Shown: one piece after another, positions 50,197 through 58,597 of the stretch
Layout: every line of letters begins with the position of its first letter
Position numbering within the stretch: the first letter of the stretch is position 1
Assembly (NCBI RefSeq): GCF_005860805.1
Contig: NZ_VCEJ01000005.1
Coordinates: 930,001 to 994,000, forward strand
Reading direction: 5' to 3'
Source of the DNA: Dyadobacter luticola
GTDB taxonomy: Bacteria; Bacteroidota; Bacteroidia; Cytophagales; Spirosomataceae
DNA: 64,000 nt
Notes under the pieces: generated by a model
What the model was told of the DNA's origin: nothing
The model's input: the letters and a program-made list of their open reading frames with translations, nothing else
Database searches by the model: none
Program-made: the position numbers and the translations under genes

Positions 50197-50568
50197 ATGG
50201 AAAATGAAACATTATACGAGCGCATCGGCGGTGACGAGGCGCTGCGGCAATTGACAAATACTTTTTACGACCTGGTTTTCAATCACGAGCTGATTTCCAG
50301 ACTCTTCAAAACCGACAAAGACCTCATCAAGGAAAAGCAAAGACTCTTCCTGACCCAATTCCTAGGCGGCCCGCAGCTCTACTCCGAAGTCTACGGCCAC
50401 CCCATGATGCGCGCCCGCCACATGCCCCATACCATCACCGAGGACGACGCCATTGCCTGGCTCCAATGCATGTCCGAAGCCGTCGGGCAGTTGCCGATTA
50501 GCAGAGAGTTGAAGGATGAATTGTTTGATCGGTTTCCGAGGACGGCATTTTTTATGGTGAATAGCTGA
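50197..50568 (+). CDS. Group 2 truncated haemoglobin
   Basis: A 123-residue 2-on-2 globin from the ATG at 50197 (MENETLYERIGGDEALRQLT). It has the B-helix Tyr at about 24 (NTFYDLVF), the CD region QFLGGPQLYSEVYGHP, proximal His at about 75 in RARHMPHTI and Trp at about 88 in AIAWLQCM (G8), the mark of group 2 (TrHbO-type). Such proteins bind oxygen or NO and may work as NO or peroxide detoxifiers. A TTG three codons upstream is a less likely start. It is a single-gene unit. Confidence 0.9.
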   Translation: MENETLYERIGGDEALRQLTNTFYDLVFNHELISRLFKTDKDLIKEKQRLFLTQFLGGPQLYSEVYGHPMMRARHMPHTITEDDAIAWLQCMSEAVGQLPISRELKDELFDRFPRTAFFMVNS

Positions 50569-50642
50569 GGATCAATAGCTTATTGAGTGAGTAAAAAAAA
50601 TATTTCAGATTTTCGCGTTACCAAATGAAAATGTTGACGTCT

Positions 50643-50677
50643 AAATAGTAGTTCTATATTTGGGAACTTTACTATTT
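50643..50677 (+). promoter_or_regulatory. higBA promoter with overlapping inverted repeat
   Basis: AAATAGTAGTTC (50643-50654) and GAACTTTACTATTT (50664-50677) form an inverted repeat with a two-base bulge. The repeat encloses TATATTTG (50655-50662), a match to the -7 consensus, and a second one (TATTTTTG, 50673-50680) overlaps its right arm. It lies 23 bases before the higB start and is the likely site where the HigA antitoxin autoregulates. Confidence 0.5.
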
Positions 50678-50700
50678 TTGTCACCATAAAACTTTTCTCA

Positions 50701-50997
50701 ATGAAGAGAATCTTTGTTAAAAGCGCGTTGCGCGATTTTTGGAACAGGTATCCGGAAACCGAGCAGTATTTAAAAATCTGGTATGATACCGTAATAAATT
50801 CGGAGTGGAGATCGCCAGCTGATGTTAAACAAACCTACGCGAACGCGAGTATTTTGAAAGACGGCAGGATCGTATTTAATGTTAAAGGTAACGCATTCAG
50901 ACTTGTAGCTAAATTCAATTTCTCGAAGCAATGGGTTTTTATCAGGTTTATTGGTACACATCAGGAATATGATCGTATTGACGCTAATTTAATTTAA
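50701..50997 (+). CDS. higB: HigB-family mRNA-cleaving toxin
   Basis: A 98-residue toxin of the HigB family, a RelE-like ribosome-dependent mRNA endonuclease that halts translation. Features are the start MKRIFVKSALRDFWNRYPET, the helix YLKIWYDTVINSEWRSPADV, and the beta-sheet core DGRIVFNVKGNAFRLVAKFN with KQWVFIRFIGTHQEYDRIDA. The conserved basic and aromatic residues of the fold are retained. The antitoxin gene starts 4 bases after its stop, in the toxin-first order typical of higBA. Confidence 0.92.
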   Translation: MKRIFVKSALRDFWNRYPETEQYLKIWYDTVINSEWRSPADVKQTYANASILKDGRIVFNVKGNAFRLVAKFNFSKQWVFIRFIGTHQEYDRIDANLI

Positions 50998-51000
50998 GCT

Positions 51001-51363
51001 ATGAGATTAATAAAAACAGAACAAGATTACAGGACAGCATTAAAGCGAATGGAATTGCTTTTTGATGCTGAGGAAGGAACTCCGGAGAGCGATGAAGCAG
51101 ATGTGCTGGCATTGATTATTGACGCTTATGAAAATGAGCATTATCCTATCGAAGCGCCGGACCCAATTGAGGCGATAAAGATCAGAATGGAAGAGTTGAA
51201 TCTCCGGCAGGCTGATCTTATTGATGAGATTGGCGGAAAAAGTAGGGTTTCGGAAATATTGAGTAAGAAGCGAAAGTTGACAGTTGAAATGATCAGAAAT
51301 TTGTCCTCGCGGCTTCACTTATCAGTAAATAGTTTGATCGGAGATTACCAATTAAGCAGGTAA
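51001..51363 (+). CDS. higA: HigA-family antitoxin
   Basis: A 120-residue antitoxin. The N-terminal part (RLIKTEQDYRTALKRMELLF and a Glu/Asp-rich linker) contacts the toxin. The C-terminal part (about 62-115) is a Cro/C1-type helix-turn-helix with MEELNLRQADLIDEIGGKSR followed by VSEILSKKRKLTVEMIRNLS. It neutralises HigB and should bind the palindrome at 50643-50677 to repress the pair. The gene pair is intact. Confidence 0.92.
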   Translation: MRLIKTEQDYRTALKRMELLFDAEEGTPESDEADVLALIIDAYENEHYPIEAPDPIEAIKIRMEELNLRQADLIDEIGGKSRVSEILSKKRKLTVEMIRNLSSRLHLSVNSLIGDYQLSR

Positions 51364-51410
51364 AATATGCGTCCTGATTTCCTGGAACAAGAATTCCATA
51401 CCTTTGCCTC

Positions 51411-52838
51411 ATGAATTTTAAAGAGCAATTAGCGGGGTATCCGGTTTTGGAGATCGTGGCGGGAGCGGCGAAGGAGCTTGGTGTGGAGGCGTATGTGATC
51501 GGAGGTTTTGTCAGGGACCTGATACTCAAAAGGAATAGTAAGGATATTGATGTTGTTTCCATAGGCAGCGGTATCGAACTGGCAGAATTGGTTGCCAGCA
51601 GGCTGGGGCCGGATGTTTTTGTGAGTGTTTTTAAGACTTTTGGTACTGCCCAAATCCGTCAAGGCGACCTGGAAATTGAATTTGTCGGCGCGAGAAAAGA
51701 ATCTTACAGAAGTGACTCCCGTAAGCCGGCCGTAGAAGATGGTACATTGGCCGACGACCAGAACAGACGCGATTTTACCATTAATGCGATGGGTATCAGT
51801 CTGGATAATAAGATGTTCGGCGAGCTGATCGATCCCTTTGACGGGATGAAAGACCTGCGCAAAAAGATCATCCGCACCCCGCTGGAACCTGAAATTACCT
51901 TCTCAGACGATCCACTGAGAATGATGCGTGCGATCCGGTTTGCGAGTCAGCTGAATTTTGACATTGAGCCGGATACTTTCGATGCGATCATCAAAATGAA
52001 AGACCGCGTTTCCATCGTTTCCGCTGAACGGATTTCTGACGAGCTGAATAAAATCATTCTTTCCCCGACCCCTTCTTACGGTTTCAAATTACTTTTCCAT
52101 GCCGGTTTACTCGCGATCATTTTCCCGGAAATGATTGAACTGCAAGGCGTTGAAAACATTGAAGGCAAAGGTCACAAGGATAATTTTTATCACACCTTAC
52201 AGGTCCTCGATAATGTTTCCCAACATACCAACGACCTCTGGCTGCGCTGGGCTGCGATTTTGCACGACATTGCCAAACCTGCTACCAAGAAATTTGACAA
52301 AAAAATAGGTTGGTCTTTTCATAACCACGAGGAAGTAGGCGCGCGCATGGTGCCGGTCATTTTCAGGCGGATGAAACTGCCTCTGAATGAAAAAATGCGG
52401 TTTGTGAAAAAACTCGTCAGGCTGCATTTACGACCAATAGTTTTGTCCAAGGACCAGATTACGGACTCCGCGATGCGCAGGCTGCTCGTGGAAGCTGGCG
52501 AGGACATTGAAGCTTTAATGAAACTCTGCCGCGCCGACATTACCTCCAAAAATCCCGAAAAAGTAAAACGCTACCTGCAAAATTTCGATCTCGTCGAGCA
52601 AAAATTGAAAGACCTGGAAGAGCGCGACAAGCTGCGTAATTTCCAGCCGGTAATTACGGGTGAGATGATCATGGAAGCCTTCGGATTGAAGCCTGCCAAA
52701 GAAGTCGGTATCATTAAAGAAACCGTCCGCGAGGCGATTCTGGAAGGCATCATACCCAATGAATATGAGCCAGCATTTGCCTACATGCTCAGGGAAGGCG
52801 AAAAACTCGGGCTGAAAGCGCAGCAAACTGGCATATAA
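51411..52838 (+). CDS. cca: CCA-adding tRNA nucleotidyltransferase with HD domain
   Basis: This enzyme adds or repairs the 3' CCA of tRNAs. The 475-residue protein has the class II nucleotidyltransferase head: VIGGFVRDLIL at about 30-39, catalytic Asp pair in KDIDVVS at about 45/47, RRDFTINAMG, DPLRMMRAIRFASQLNF and the neck RISDELNKIIL. The C-terminal half holds an HD-type phosphohydrolase motif (AAILHDIAKP) that may remove 2',3'-cyclic phosphates. No poly(A) polymerase-specific tail is seen; since poly(A) polymerase and CCA enzyme share this family, CCA addition is inferred from the general layout. Start at the ATG at 51411. Confidence 0.93.
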   Translation: MNFKEQLAGYPVLEIVAGAAKELGVEAYVIGGFVRDLILKRNSKDIDVVSIGSGIELAELVASRLGPDVFVSVFKTFGTAQIRQGDLEIEFVGARKESYRSDSRKPAVEDGTLADDQNRRDFTINAMGISLDNKMFGELIDPFDGMKDLRKKIIRTPLEPEITFSDDPLRMMRAIRFASQLNFDIEPDTFDAIIKMKDRVSIVSAERISDELNKIILSPTPSYGFKLLFHAGLLAIIFPEMIELQGVENIEGKGHKDNFYHTLQVLDNVSQHTNDLWLRWAAILHDIAKPATKKFDKKIGWSFHNHEEVGARMVPVIFRRMKLPLNEKMRFVKKLVRLHLRPIVLSKDQITDSAMRRLLVEAGEDIEALMKLCRADITSKNPEKVKRYLQNFDLVEQKLKDLEERDKLRNFQPVITGEMIMEAFGLKPAKEVGIIKETVREAILEGIIPNEYEPAFAYMLREGEKLGLKAQQTGI

Positions 52839-52863
52839 TTTTTAAACCGCATCCACTTATTTC

Positions 52864-52871
52864 TATTTTTG
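52864..52871 (+). promoter_or_regulatory. Putative -7 box for the small membrane protein gene
   Basis: TATTTTTG matches TAnnTTTG and lies 28 bases upstream of the ATG at 52900. A T-rich run at 52839-52843 sits at about the -33 distance. Confidence 0.4.
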
Positions 52872-52899
52872 CAGCCAACATTTGACCTCCCATTTCAGC

Positions 52900-53100
52900 A
52901 TGGAAAACAATACCCAGTTTAAACGTTTCTTTGGCGCTCTCCTGACCATTTTAGGCATCGTAGTCCTTCTTTTCGCTTGCGTAGCATTCCTTTCCGACAA
53001 ACCCGTACTTGGCCTAACGGTTTCTAAATGGGAATCGATCGTGCCTTTTCTGGTAGGCACCGTATTTCTTTTGACAGGCGTGAACCTCGTCAAAGGCTAA
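52900..53100 (+). CDS. Small two-helix membrane protein of unknown function
   Basis: A 66-residue protein from the ATG at 52900 (MENNTQFKRFFGALLTILGI). It has two membrane helices (about 9-31 and 45-63) joined by the short loop SDKPVLGLTVSKWES, and ends in VNLVKG. No family is recognised. The frame opens six codons earlier, but the internal ATG fits the promoter-like box better. Its stop overlaps the stop of the convergent DUF2851 gene by 4 bases. Confidence 0.65.
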   Translation: MENNTQFKRFFGALLTILGIVVLLFACVAFLSDKPVLGLTVSKWESIVPFLVGTVFLLTGVNLVKG

Positions 53101-54377
53101 GTCGAGCGCACCAGAATTCCCCCTACTGTACATTCCAGGCACTTTCGCGGGACACAAAAGTTATTATACCATTCAATCAAAGCCTGCGAATCCGCGGCTG
53201 TTTTGACGCGCATGCCTAAATTCGCCCACTCGCGCAGGATATGGTTGTTTTCGGCAGGCACTTGCGAAAGCCAGTAAATCGCCTTGTCCAGCATTTCCGG
53301 CTGCTGTTTTTGTTTTGAAAAGGCCACGAGCAGCGGCGCAACCACATTGATCACGAGCAGGGCAGAGGCATCCTTGCCCATCGCCGGCACTTTGTTTTTT
53401 GATTTTTTACCAAAAACATAATGTTCCGTCCAATATTCGGACTGCGGTGCGTGAAAGATTTCCTGCAAATCGGCGATGGGTTCTGCGGTAGTCAGCATTA
53501 AAAACAGATTGCCGGTTTTGCTCAGTAACCTGGCAAGCTGGGCGAGGCGGACAGTCGGGAAACCAGCCGGCCTGAGTTTCGCAAATTTCCACTCATGCGG
53601 CTGCATGGTTTCTTCGCTTAACCTAAATTTGGCGCTCAAAAACTGAAATTCTTTCCGCAACTGCCGCACATAGTTTTCATCTGAATCGTCGGGTATCATG
53701 CCTGCCATGCCAAAAAGCAATGCTTCCACCTGAACCAGCCGGTCGCGGTGTTTCTGAATGATTTTCCAGGGCGTGATGCGGGTTAGTCTTGCGAAAGCAT
53801 GGTCATTCAATTTAAAACCATAATGCCGGCCAAGCCACTGGTAAGTCGTTTTCTCCCAGTCATTTTGATTGATTTCCAGCAAATGCAGTACTTCGCCGGC
53901 TTTGCGCTCCAATCTTTCCAGCAGCACGCGGTCGAGCATGGCGTATTTGTGAATCTCAGCAATTTCAGCAAAGCTACCGGCGCAGGGAATGCCTGTCTTG
54001 ACGTCCTGCAAAGCTGCATACTTTTCCAAAACTGCCATTTTTACCAAACCCTTCAATGTTAATGTGGGTATCAATGTGCCGTCGTTCCGGACCACCGGTT
54101 TATCATTTTCCCAAACCACATGCAGGATCACATTTTCGTACGCCCGGTCTTTCTCATGCGTATGCACAAACCAGTCCGACGATTTGACATGGATTTCTAC
54201 GCTGCCGTGCCAATGTACTTCGTCAATAATCACCGAAGCCTGCGAAAAATCCGGCCCGGAATTCACATTCTTATAACCCGTGCGGATGACCGAAATGTGC
54301 AGATTTTCATCGGTTTGCAGGTTTGCGGTTTCAAAATACTGGTACCGCCAGATAAAACTCAGGATATCTTCATTCAT
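53097..54377 (-). CDS. DUF2851-family protein
   Basis: About 426 residues from the ATG at 54377 (MNEDILSFIWRYQYFETANL). Family hallmarks are the near-N-terminal GYKNVNSGPDFSQASVIIDE, followed by VHWHGSVEIHVKSSDWFVHT and NVILHVVWEND, then a helical body and a C-terminal Cys-containing end (NNFCVPRKCLECTVG). The latter suggests a possible metal site with its three Cys. DUF2851 is widespread in Bacteroidota and has no assigned biochemical role that I know of. No signal peptide, so cytoplasmic. Confidence 0.85.
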   Translation of the reverse strand: MNEDILSFIWRYQYFETANLQTDENLHISVIRTGYKNVNSGPDFSQASVIIDEVHWHGSVEIHVKSSDWFVHTHEKDRAYENVILHVVWENDKPVVRNDGTLIPTLTLKGLVKMAVLEKYAALQDVKTGIPCAGSFAEIAEIHKYAMLDRVLLERLERKAGEVLHLLEINQNDWEKTTYQWLGRHYGFKLNDHAFARLTRITPWKIIQKHRDRLVQVEALLFGMAGMIPDDSDENYVRQLRKEFQFLSAKFRLSEETMQPHEWKFAKLRPAGFPTVRLAQLARLLSKTGNLFLMLTTAEPIADLQEIFHAPQSEYWTEHYVFGKKSKNKVPAMGKDASALLVINVVAPLLVAFSKQKQQPEMLDKAIYWLSQVPAENNHILREWANLGMRVKTAADSQALIEWYNNFCVPRKCLECTVGGILVRST

Positions 54378-54509
54378 AGAAAACAGAAACAAGGGGGTTG
54401 AAAATTGATAAATATGGTCTTCGATTTCTTTGTCTAAACCTGATTAGTTTCTGTTCTTTGTACGCTGGTTATCTGGTTTGGTTTCTCTTTTTTGTAGTAA
54501 AAAATTTTT

Positions 54510-55196
54510 ATGCTCCGCCGTCTGCAATTTATTGCGCTCCGTGTCCTCATCGTTTTTTTGGTTGTTTCAATTGTTTGGGTGGTCATTCTGAGGTTTTTAC
54601 CAGTTTGGGTTACGCCTTATATGATTTCCAGAAAAATTGAAGCATTTAGAAATGACGACGATACCGAGATTTTTCACGACTGGGAGCCCTATGAAAATAT
54701 CTCGAAAGAAGTGGCCCTAGCCGTCGTAGCTTCCGAAGACCAGAATTTCCCAAAGCACTGGGGTTTTGATTTTGACCAGATCTATAATGCAGTAACTGAA
54801 AAGCGCAAACGTGCCCGTGGCGCCAGTACCATTTCCCAGCAGGTGGCCAAAAATGTTTTTTTATGGCACGGCAGGAGTTTTATCCGGAAAGGTCTGGAAG
54901 CTTACTTTACCATTTTGATCGAAGTGATCTGGGACAAAGAGCGGATTTTGGAAGTGTACCTCAATGTGGCCGAAATGGGGGATATGACTTTTGGCGTGGA
55001 GGCTGCGTCTTTGCGGTATTATAACAAATCAGCGAAAAAACTTTCCCGGTACGAAGCGGCGCGCATCGCAGCCGTACTTCCCAACCCGATCCGTTTCTCA
55101 ATCAAAAATCCGTCGGGCTACGTCAACAAACGTACCGGCCAGATTGTGAGACAAATGCGCTACCTCGGCGGCCAAAAATACATTGCCGACCTCTGA
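54510..55196 (+). CDS. mtgA: Monofunctional biosynthetic peptidoglycan transglycosylase
   Basis: MtgA polymerises lipid II into glycan strands on the outer face of the inner membrane. The 228-residue protein has an N-terminal membrane anchor (about 8-30) and a GT51 domain. The catalytic Glu is at about 76 in VVASEDQNFPKHWGFD. RARGASTISQQVAKNVFLW carries the substrate-binding motif, and EVIWDKERILEVYLNVAEMG completes the set. There is no transpeptidase domain, so it is the monofunctional type. Start is the ATG at 54510. Confidence 0.94.
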   Translation: MLRRLQFIALRVLIVFLVVSIVWVVILRFLPVWVTPYMISRKIEAFRNDDDTEIFHDWEPYENISKEVALAVVASEDQNFPKHWGFDFDQIYNAVTEKRKRARGASTISQQVAKNVFLWHGRSFIRKGLEAYFTILIEVIWDKERILEVYLNVAEMGDMTFGVEAASLRYYNKSAKKLSRYEAARIAAVLPNPIRFSIKNPSGYVNKRTGQIVRQMRYLGGQKYIADL

Positions 55197-55234
55197 GTTT
55201 AAGAGGTAGTTAAATTCAGATTTGAAGCTTATTT

Positions 55235-56314
55235 CTAAGACTTCCCTTCGCCGCGCGCCGACTTTTTCGTCGGTGTAGATTTGCGTTTTGACTTTGATTT
55301 CGAGCTTTTTGAAGCCGTCGATCTTTTCTTTTTGGCTGACGACTTTGTCGGTGCAGCCGACTTTTTCTCAGGCCTGCTCTCTGTCGCCGCGGCAGGTGCT
55401 GCTTTTGGTGCACGAGGTTTTCCGCTGCTGTCAAAGGATGGCGGGCTTTCGTGGGAGGCAGGTAAAGTGGGGAATTTCTTAGCAAAAAGCGCCGATCCCT
55501 CGGCGGCAGAGGCAGGTTTGGAATAAGAAGACTTATAATCTCCCCGCGCCACCCTGGTCTTGACCGTCACCGACCGGGAGCGAAAATTGCCACCATAAAA
55601 CTGTGAAAACCAAGCAGGATTCCGGAAATGTGCCCAACGCCGGTAATGTTTGTTGTAATAGGAGCGCCAATGATAATGATAGGCGTAATAGAAATGCCAG
55701 TACTGCGGCGGTTGGGGTTTCCAGTAAGCTGGGTAATTTCCCCAACGCATTGGAGAAGACCAGGTTACGTAGCCAGGCGCAAAAATATATTTAATGATCG
55801 GCCAGGAGGCGACTTCATTCGGGCCAGTAAATTTCGCGGCAGCAGCTACTTTCTCGGGGCCATACCCGGCGTGCGGCGTTTCGCGAAAGGTTTGGTCGGT
55901 GGGTTCGAGAAAATAATCCCTTCCATATAGATCTTCGTCACCCATCAACTGGATGAGAATCTGCCCGTTAGTTCTTTTTTCAACAAAGAAAACCGCGACA
56001 TCCTGCTCCTCATAATCATTCAGCGGGACATCCAGCGTGATCGTGTGAATGTTGTTATTGAAATTGTCCGCTACCCGAATATAATCTACACGCTTGTCGC
56101 CGTCGAGGTCGAGGTTATTGATCTCGCAACCGCCAGAATTCAAAGCTTTTTCCAAACCTTCCAGCGTTTTTGATTCCTGGAAAAGCTTCATTACTGCGTA
56201 AAGATTGAGATTATCGCCGGGGAGATCCAGCTTTTCAGATTCAGACTGCGCTAGCGCGGGCAGCCTTGCCACAAGGAGCATTGCGGCAATCACGAAGGAT
56301 AGAGGATATGTCAT
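55235..56314 (-). CDS. Exported protein with aromatic-rich centre and basic Ser/Lys/Ala tail, unknown function
   Basis: About 359 residues from the ATG at 56314, which opens the signal peptide MTYPLSFVIAAMLLVARLPA. The first part (about 25-150) is a mixed alpha/beta region with INNLDLDGDKRVDYIRVADN and ITLDVPLNDYEEQDVAVFFV. The middle (about 180-235) is dense in Tyr, Trp, His and Arg. The last 35 residues are mostly Lys, Ser, Thr and Ala, resembling a histone-like tail. Such tails may bind acidic polymers or DNA outside the cell, but that is speculation. No known family recognised. It is convergent with mtgA. Confidence 0.65.
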   Translation of the reverse strand: MTYPLSFVIAAMLLVARLPALAQSESEKLDLPGDNLNLYAVMKLFQESKTLEGLEKALNSGGCEINNLDLDGDKRVDYIRVADNFNNNIHTITLDVPLNDYEEQDVAVFFVEKRTNGQILIQLMGDEDLYGRDYFLEPTDQTFRETPHAGYGPEKVAAAAKFTGPNEVASWPIIKYIFAPGYVTWSSPMRWGNYPAYWKPQPPQYWHFYYAYHYHWRSYYNKHYRRWAHFRNPAWFSQFYGGNFRSRSVTVKTRVARGDYKSSYSKPASAAEGSALFAKKFPTLPASHESPPSFDSSGKPRAPKAAPAAATESRPEKKSAAPTKSSAKKKRSTASKSSKSKSKRKSTPTKKSARGEGKS

Positions 56315-56449
56315 AACGTTAAGCGTCGGCAAGGTAGGGAAATACTTTTAAACAGAGAATAGCCGGACTACGAGTTGATGTAAAAATCTGACTTATTTTT
56401 CACTCTATTTAACTCTACCGCAGCTCGAAAAAGCCTTTTTTAACCAATG

Positions 56450-56845
56450 TCACACCAAAGTTACCGTGGCTCCCTGCCGTAATGTTGTATGAATTTCAGC
56501 GATCTGATCGGTATGCCGGAGCAGGGCTGCAATGTCGGCTTCCGGTGCATCGGAGGTAATTTTCGCCTTGTATTGAAAGTTCTTTCCCGGCTCCCCATCC
56601 GCCCCAAAATCCGCCGTACACTCAACTTCCACGCCTGTCACCGCCATATTACGTTTCGCCGCTTCCCGGTAAATGTCATTACAAAAACAAGTCGCGAGCG
56701 CCAGCAACAGCATTTCACCCCCATTTACAGAAGACCCATACCCGGTAGCTTTGGGCGCTATGGTTACCGACTTGCTCGCTCCATTTGTTTCAACTTGAAC
56801 TTCGTGCTGGTTGTAGGCACTATGAATGTTGGCGGAGATTTTCAT
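56450..56845 (-). CDS. OsmC-family protein
   Basis: A 131-residue OsmC/Ohr-fold protein. The segments are NGGEMLLLALATCFCNDIYR with the conserved first active-site Cys (about 53 or 55), AAKRNMAVTGVEVECTADFG and YKAKITSDAPEADIAALLRH. In peroxide-reducing members a second Cys lies in the C-terminal helix; here that helix region reads IAEIHTTLRQG and has none. The protein may therefore be a non-peroxidase OsmC relative, or resolve through C53/C55. Cytoplasmic, single gene. Confidence 0.85.
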   Translation of the reverse strand: MKISANIHSAYNQHEVQVETNGASKSVTIAPKATGYGSSVNGGEMLLLALATCFCNDIYREAAKRNMAVTGVEVECTADFGADGEPGKNFQYKAKITSDAPEADIAALLRHTDQIAEIHTTLRQGATVTLV

Positions 56846-56969
56846 GGCAAAGGTTTGGATTTTGAAGTAAAAGGGGGGGCGAATTCGACCCCCCTAAGAG
56901 TCTCAATTACTTGATTATCAAATATAAATTCTTGTATAGAAATTAAAGATATCAAAAAATAACGCTCGC

Positions 56970-57644
56970 CTAATTCCTAGCCAACCCCTTGCTCCGCTCC
57001 TTCAAAAACCTATAATTCCGATGATGCGCCAGCATCGGGTCCAACTTTTCAAATAACCCCAGATTTTTCAAAGCAAACCAGTTGTTTTTAAGCAGATACA
57101 AACTCACATAAGACCGTGGGTTAGCCGCGATGAATGCGCTTGTTTTTTCTATTAAATCCTGATTTTCAATATTTTGCAGATTTAGCCAATATGCAGCGCT
57201 GTCGATTTGGTTTTTCTTGCGCGCCCGCCCTTCTGCGAGCAAGTAACTATTTGAGCGCTTTTCCGATGGCAGCTGAATGTTGTCCTGGAACATGCGCCAC
57301 TCGACGTTGCTTTTTGAATGTGTTACCAGCGAACTGGACAGGTTGGCTGTATCCAGCCTGATCTGCGTCCCAGACTCGAAGAAAAATGTCAGTGAGCCTT
57401 TCATCTGCGATATTTGAAACTGGTACAAATCGGGCAGGAGGTTTTTATCCATTTGTAAATGCGTGGTATCAAAACCGAGCTGGATCGAATGCACGACGGC
57501 CGCAAAACCTTTTTCACGGGTCAATAAAATAGCCCTCCGATCATTGAGTGATCTCGGGGCTGCAATGCTTATGGTAACTTTTTGGGAAAATACGCTGCTT
57601 GCGAAAATCAGGACCAGCAGGAAAGGCAAGAAGACTTTTGTCAT
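56970..57644 (-). CDS. Exported DUF4369-type protein without thioredoxin domain
   Basis: A 224-residue secreted protein (signal peptide MTKVFLPFLLVLIFASSVFS). The N-terminal beta-rich half resembles DUF4369, which usually precedes a TlpA/ResA thioredoxin domain. The C-terminal half is helical (LLAEGRARKKNQIDSAAYWL, FIAANPRSYVSLYLLKNNWF) and stops before any thioredoxin fold. It may be a natural domain-only protein or the front of a once longer one; no frameshifted thioredoxin sequence follows. Function unknown. Confidence 0.65.
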   Translation of the reverse strand: MTKVFLPFLLVLIFASSVFSQKVTISIAAPRSLNDRRAILLTREKGFAAVVHSIQLGFDTTHLQMDKNLLPDLYQFQISQMKGSLTFFFESGTQIRLDTANLSSSLVTHSKSNVEWRMFQDNIQLPSEKRSNSYLLAEGRARKKNQIDSAAYWLNLQNIENQDLIEKTSAFIAANPRSYVSLYLLKNNWFALKNLGLFEKLDPMLAHHRNYRFLKERSKGLARN

Positions 57645-57699
57645 AAATCGCTAACGAACCGGCTCGGATTTTTCGTCGTCGAATATAACAAAAAGTGTC

Positions 57700-58539
57700 C
57701 TACTTCATCTCCACCTTCGCCACCACCGGCTGGTGATCCGACGGATATCTCTGCTCTTTCGCATCCGTCAGCACGCCATATTTCAGCACATCAATGTTCT
57801 TGCTCACAAAAATATAATCGATCCGATTCTGCATCGGCGCGTCGAATTTGAAGCTGTTGAATGTTCCTTCCGGGCCATAAGGTTTTTGTTTGGTAACGTT
57901 ATGGCTATCATTCAAAACGCCGCTGATGGTTTTGATCTGTTCTGTGTCGGGTGTCGAATTGAAATCGCCAGTGAGAATAGTTGTAGCGTCTCCTGCAATT
58001 TCCTTGATCTTTTTTACCATCAAATGTCCCGACTGTCTGCGCGCTTCAACACCCTGATGATCAAAGTGTACGTTGAAAAAGAAGAACTTCTTTCTGGTAG
58101 CCAGGTCCTGAAACTCTCCCCACGAACTGATTCGGTTGCAGCAGGTCGCGTCCCAGCCTTTACCCGGTTTGTCGGGCGTTTCGCTCAGCCAGAAATCACC
58201 TGATTTGAGCAGTTTAAACCGGTCTTTTTTGTAAAAAATAGCCGAATGTTCACCTCCTTCTTTTCCATCATCGCGGCCTTTACCGATGTAGGCGAATTCC
58301 GTCAGCTCGGCTACATCTTTTATCTGGTCGATCAATGCTTCCTGCACGCCGAAAATGTCGAATTCATGGAACTGGATCAAGGCTTTTACATTCTCCTTGC
58401 GGTTTGGCCAGGCGTTGATACCGTCGTTTTTCGTGTTGTAGCGCAGGTTATAGGTCGCAACATTGATCGTATTTTTCTGGGCAATCGAAATGTTGGAGAC
58501 TGCGACGAGGCACAGCAGCCAGAAGGTAATTTTTTTCAT
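57700..58539 (-). CDS. Exported endonuclease/exonuclease/phosphatase-family enzyme
   Basis: A 279-residue secreted enzyme (signal peptide MKKITFWLLCLVAVSNISIA) of the EEP superfamily, which cleaves phosphoesters in nucleic acids, inositol phosphates or sphingomyelin. Active-site motifs are VATYNLRYN (Asn about 31), DIFGVQEAL (Glu about 67), FNVHFDHQG (His about 158), TILTGDFNSTPD (Asp/Asn about 192/194) and YPSDHQPVVA (Asp-His about 268/269). All are intact. It lies 58 bases after the metallophosphoesterase gene and both follow a SusC/SusD pair, so it may act on a phosphorylated substrate captured by that pair. Confidence 0.88.
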   Translation of the reverse strand: MKKITFWLLCLVAVSNISIAQKNTINVATYNLRYNTKNDGINAWPNRKENVKALIQFHEFDIFGVQEALIDQIKDVAELTEFAYIGKGRDDGKEGGEHSAIFYKKDRFKLLKSGDFWLSETPDKPGKGWDATCCNRISSWGEFQDLATRKKFFFFNVHFDHQGVEARRQSGHLMVKKIKEIAGDATTILTGDFNSTPDTEQIKTISGVLNDSHNVTKQKPYGPEGTFNSFKFDAPMQNRIDYIFVSKNIDVLKYGVLTDAKEQRYPSDHQPVVAKVEMK

Positions 58540-58597
58540 TGGTTTTGAGCTTAATTAAAAAACTGTCGAAATATATAAAAGACCCCGGAGGGACTTT

